From positions 1 to 6,830 of the forward strand of contig RFIL01000508.1 of the NCBI GenBank assembly GCA_003695285.1: a stretch of DNA of 6,830 nt, read 5' to 3'. This DNA comes from Calditrichota bacterium. GTDB taxonomy: Bacteria > Calditrichota > Calditrichia > RBG-13-44-9 > J075. The translations under genes and the position numbers were made by a program. Positions within the stretch are counted from its first letter, which is position 1; each line of letters begins with the position of its first letter. Below, one piece after another: positions 6,009 to 6,830 of this stretch. The notes under the pieces were generated by a model. The model did not search any database. It had not been told where the DNA came from and saw nothing but the letters and a program-made list of their open reading frames with translations.

Positions 6009-6284
6009 TTACATCATTCCGGGAATCGGGATGTTTTTCCATTCCCCGTTTTCTTTTACTTCCACTTTCTTGGCAATCAGACCCGCCTCGGTTGTTGTAC
6101 CAGTCATTCGAGCTGTGTCAACCATCAAATCGATAAAGCTGCCTGGAAGTTAGGATTTCACCCCTTCCGATTGCCCCTGGCGAATAATTATTCCGACAAC
6201 GGCACCCAGCACACCTGTTAGGAATACACCACCAGCGACATCTTTGCCTATTATCTGCCGGCACACTTGTCTCCCCGCATCTTT
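6009..6284 (-). pseudogene. Decayed small gene with an in-frame stop
   Basis: Read on the minus strand from 6284, one frame gives a Gly/Val-rich hydrophobic stretch, IGKDVAGGVFLTGVLGAV followed by VGIIIRQGQSEGVKS. It then hits TAA (complement of 6150-6152). It continues in the same frame as LPGSFIDLMVDTARM, TGTTTEAGLIAKK, VEVKENGEWKNIPIPGMM and TAA (complement of 6009-6011). Both halves look protein-like, and the single stop between them is the only interruption. The hydrophobic part has the GxxxG-type spacing of a glycine-zipper membrane segment. The 5' end is missing: upstream sequence runs into a stop at 6285-6287 and then into the sorting-tail repeat. I infer a pseudogene truncated by that repeat. 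Two separate short genes or a sequencing error in the stop codon are alternatives. I do not recognise the family. Confidence 0.45.
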
Positions 6285-6320
6285 TTACTGGCTGCCGAAT
6301 TGGAGAAATTCAATCCCGTC

Positions 6321-6571
6321 GGGCAACCGTGGACAGCGGGTGTATCTGTATCGGCTGAAGGCCGGTTCGTCTGTTCAGACCCGAAAGATGCTGCTGGTGC
6401 GGTAGGGCGGAGCGCAGGGGGGAAAGCTTCAGCTACCAGTTCGCAGGCATTGCCGAAGGCATCCCTTCGGGAGAAGCCTCCGGCTACCGGTGATGTGGAA
6501 CAAGGCAAGACAGGGGGGCGCAGACCCAGAGCATAGCCACCCTTTGGGGTAAAATGGTGTTACTCGGATAG
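6321..6571 (+). pseudogene. Frameshifted T9SS/FlgD-like sorting-tail remnant (copy B)
   Basis: GGGCAACC (GQP, 6321-6328), then GTGGACAGCGGG (VDSG, 6329-6340), then VYLYRLKAG and SVQTRKMLLVR-stop (6340-6405) follow the order of a T9SS type A sorting tail. Single-base losses put the pieces in three different frames. After about 115 nt of G-rich and imperfectly repeated sequence, a second end appears: QTQSIATLWGKMVLLG-stop (6521-6571). This second end matches the end of copy A (QTQSAAPLWGKVVLLR-stop). The DNA at 6524-6567 aligns without gaps to 2474-2517 with 34 of 44 bases equal. No passenger domain precedes it, so it is not a functional gene. Confidence 0.6.
6524..6567 (+). repeat. Dispersed 44-bp repeat (partner at 2474-2517)
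   Basis: By eye, 34 of 44 positions are identical to 2474-2517 without gaps, including ACCCAGAG, CCCTTTGGGG and TGGT. Many differences are transitions. The match is within the sorting-tail remnants and includes their last codons. Confidence 0.7.
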
Positions 6572-6580
6572 TCATAAACC

Positions 6581-6609
6581 GACCAGCAGGGATGCCGGTC
6601 CCATTTTTT
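6581..6609 (+). terminator. Probable Rho-independent terminator
   Basis: GACC-a-GCA (6581-6588) pairs with TGC-c-GGTC (6593-6600) around a GGGA loop, with one internal mismatch. CCA and a run of six T (6604-6609) follow. It lies just after the sorting-tail stop codon at 6569-6571, where a terminator for the ancestral gene would be expected. Confidence 0.5.
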
Positions 6610-6830
6610 CTGGTTTTCAGGAGAAGCATTCACTCAACTACTAAATCCAATTTCCCCCCAGAAAAATTCTTAACTCTGGTCACCATAATTTCTTCTGTTC
6701 TTTGTTAATCTGTCCATATTTCTGAATGGAAGAAATGTCCAGGGTTATTTTTATTCATTTCTACAAAAAAGTCCCGTGGTACCAACTTTTTTTATTGGAC
6801 CTTATTTCTCCTCATTCAAACGAATACCAG
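6610..6830. other. AT-rich end of window, no gene recognised
   Basis: I see no convincing coding frame on either strand. An 8-bp AT-rich inverted repeat (AAAAAAGT at 6765-6772 with ACTTTTTT at 6785-6792) encloses the palindrome TGGTACCA. It might act as a weak bidirectional terminator. An 18-codon minus-strand frame (6630-6686) is too short to support. Confidence 0.35.

Noticed and set aside
5867..6136. 89-residue plus-strand open frame after the receptor
   Set aside because: It reads straight through the strong terminator at 5954-5985 and overlaps the protein-like minus-strand frame. It has no convincing ribosome binding site.
6267..6536. Overlapping plus and minus open frames across copy B
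   Set aside because: They are in the wrong frame relative to the VYLYRL and VLL pieces and exist because the G/C-rich repeat lacks stops.
1..6830. CRISPR array, tRNA, rRNA or intact transposase
   Set aside because: No spaced identical repeats, cloverleaf-forming sequence, rRNA signature or transposase motif was seen. The only repeats are the heptamers and the sorting-tail remnants.

Overview
The window looks like a chromosomal stretch from a Gram-negative bacterium of the Fibrobacterota-Chlorobiota-Bacteroidota (FCB) side, for example a Calditrichota/KSB1-type lineage. The support is a TonB-dependent outer-membrane receptor with an N-terminal carboxypeptidase-regulatory-like domain, plus two DNA remnants of type IX secretion (T9SS)/FlgD-like C-terminal sorting tails (GVYLYRL...QT...VLLR-stop). 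The phylum is an inference; no rRNA or marker gene is present. All complete genes lie on the + strand and are separated by large, repeat-rich spacers.

Layout. 71-1144: a membrane-anchored protein of unknown function. 1145-1665: a spacer holding an 11-unit, 7-nt-period tandem repeat (1449-1525). 1666-2325: a class I SAM-dependent methyltransferase of the kind often found in glycan/envelope loci. 2357-2521: a degenerate T9SS sorting-tail remnant carrying an in-frame 60-nt C/G-rich insert. 2536-2644: a plausible promoter with overlapping and downstream inverted repeats. 2685-3104: a small exported Cys/His/Met-rich protein. 3105-3495: a 391-bp leader with hairpins, a direct repeat and two possible micro-ORFs. 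3496-5850: a full-length 784-residue TonB-dependent receptor. 5954-5985: a strong, symmetrical Rho-independent terminator. 6009-6284 (minus strand): a decayed small gene with an in-frame TAA. 6321-6571: a second, frameshifted sorting-tail remnant related to the one at 2357-2521. 6581-6609: a second terminator-like hairpin. 6610-6830: no gene recognised.

How the parts may work together. The most interesting unit is the Cys-rich protein followed by the TonB receptor. The small protein has eight Cys in a 37-residue block plus His and Met. The receptor plug has a GPARMDSP motif at the position where the copper receptor OprC, as I remember it, has CPNRMDPP. A small exported metal-thiol protein beside a TonB receptor recalls the DUF2946/OprC arrangement in pseudomonads and the Cys-rich 'HYC_CC_PP' proteins of Bacteroidota. 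I propose a metal (perhaps copper) uptake or handling pair, as inference only. The first gene and the methyltransferase show no clear functional link to this pair.
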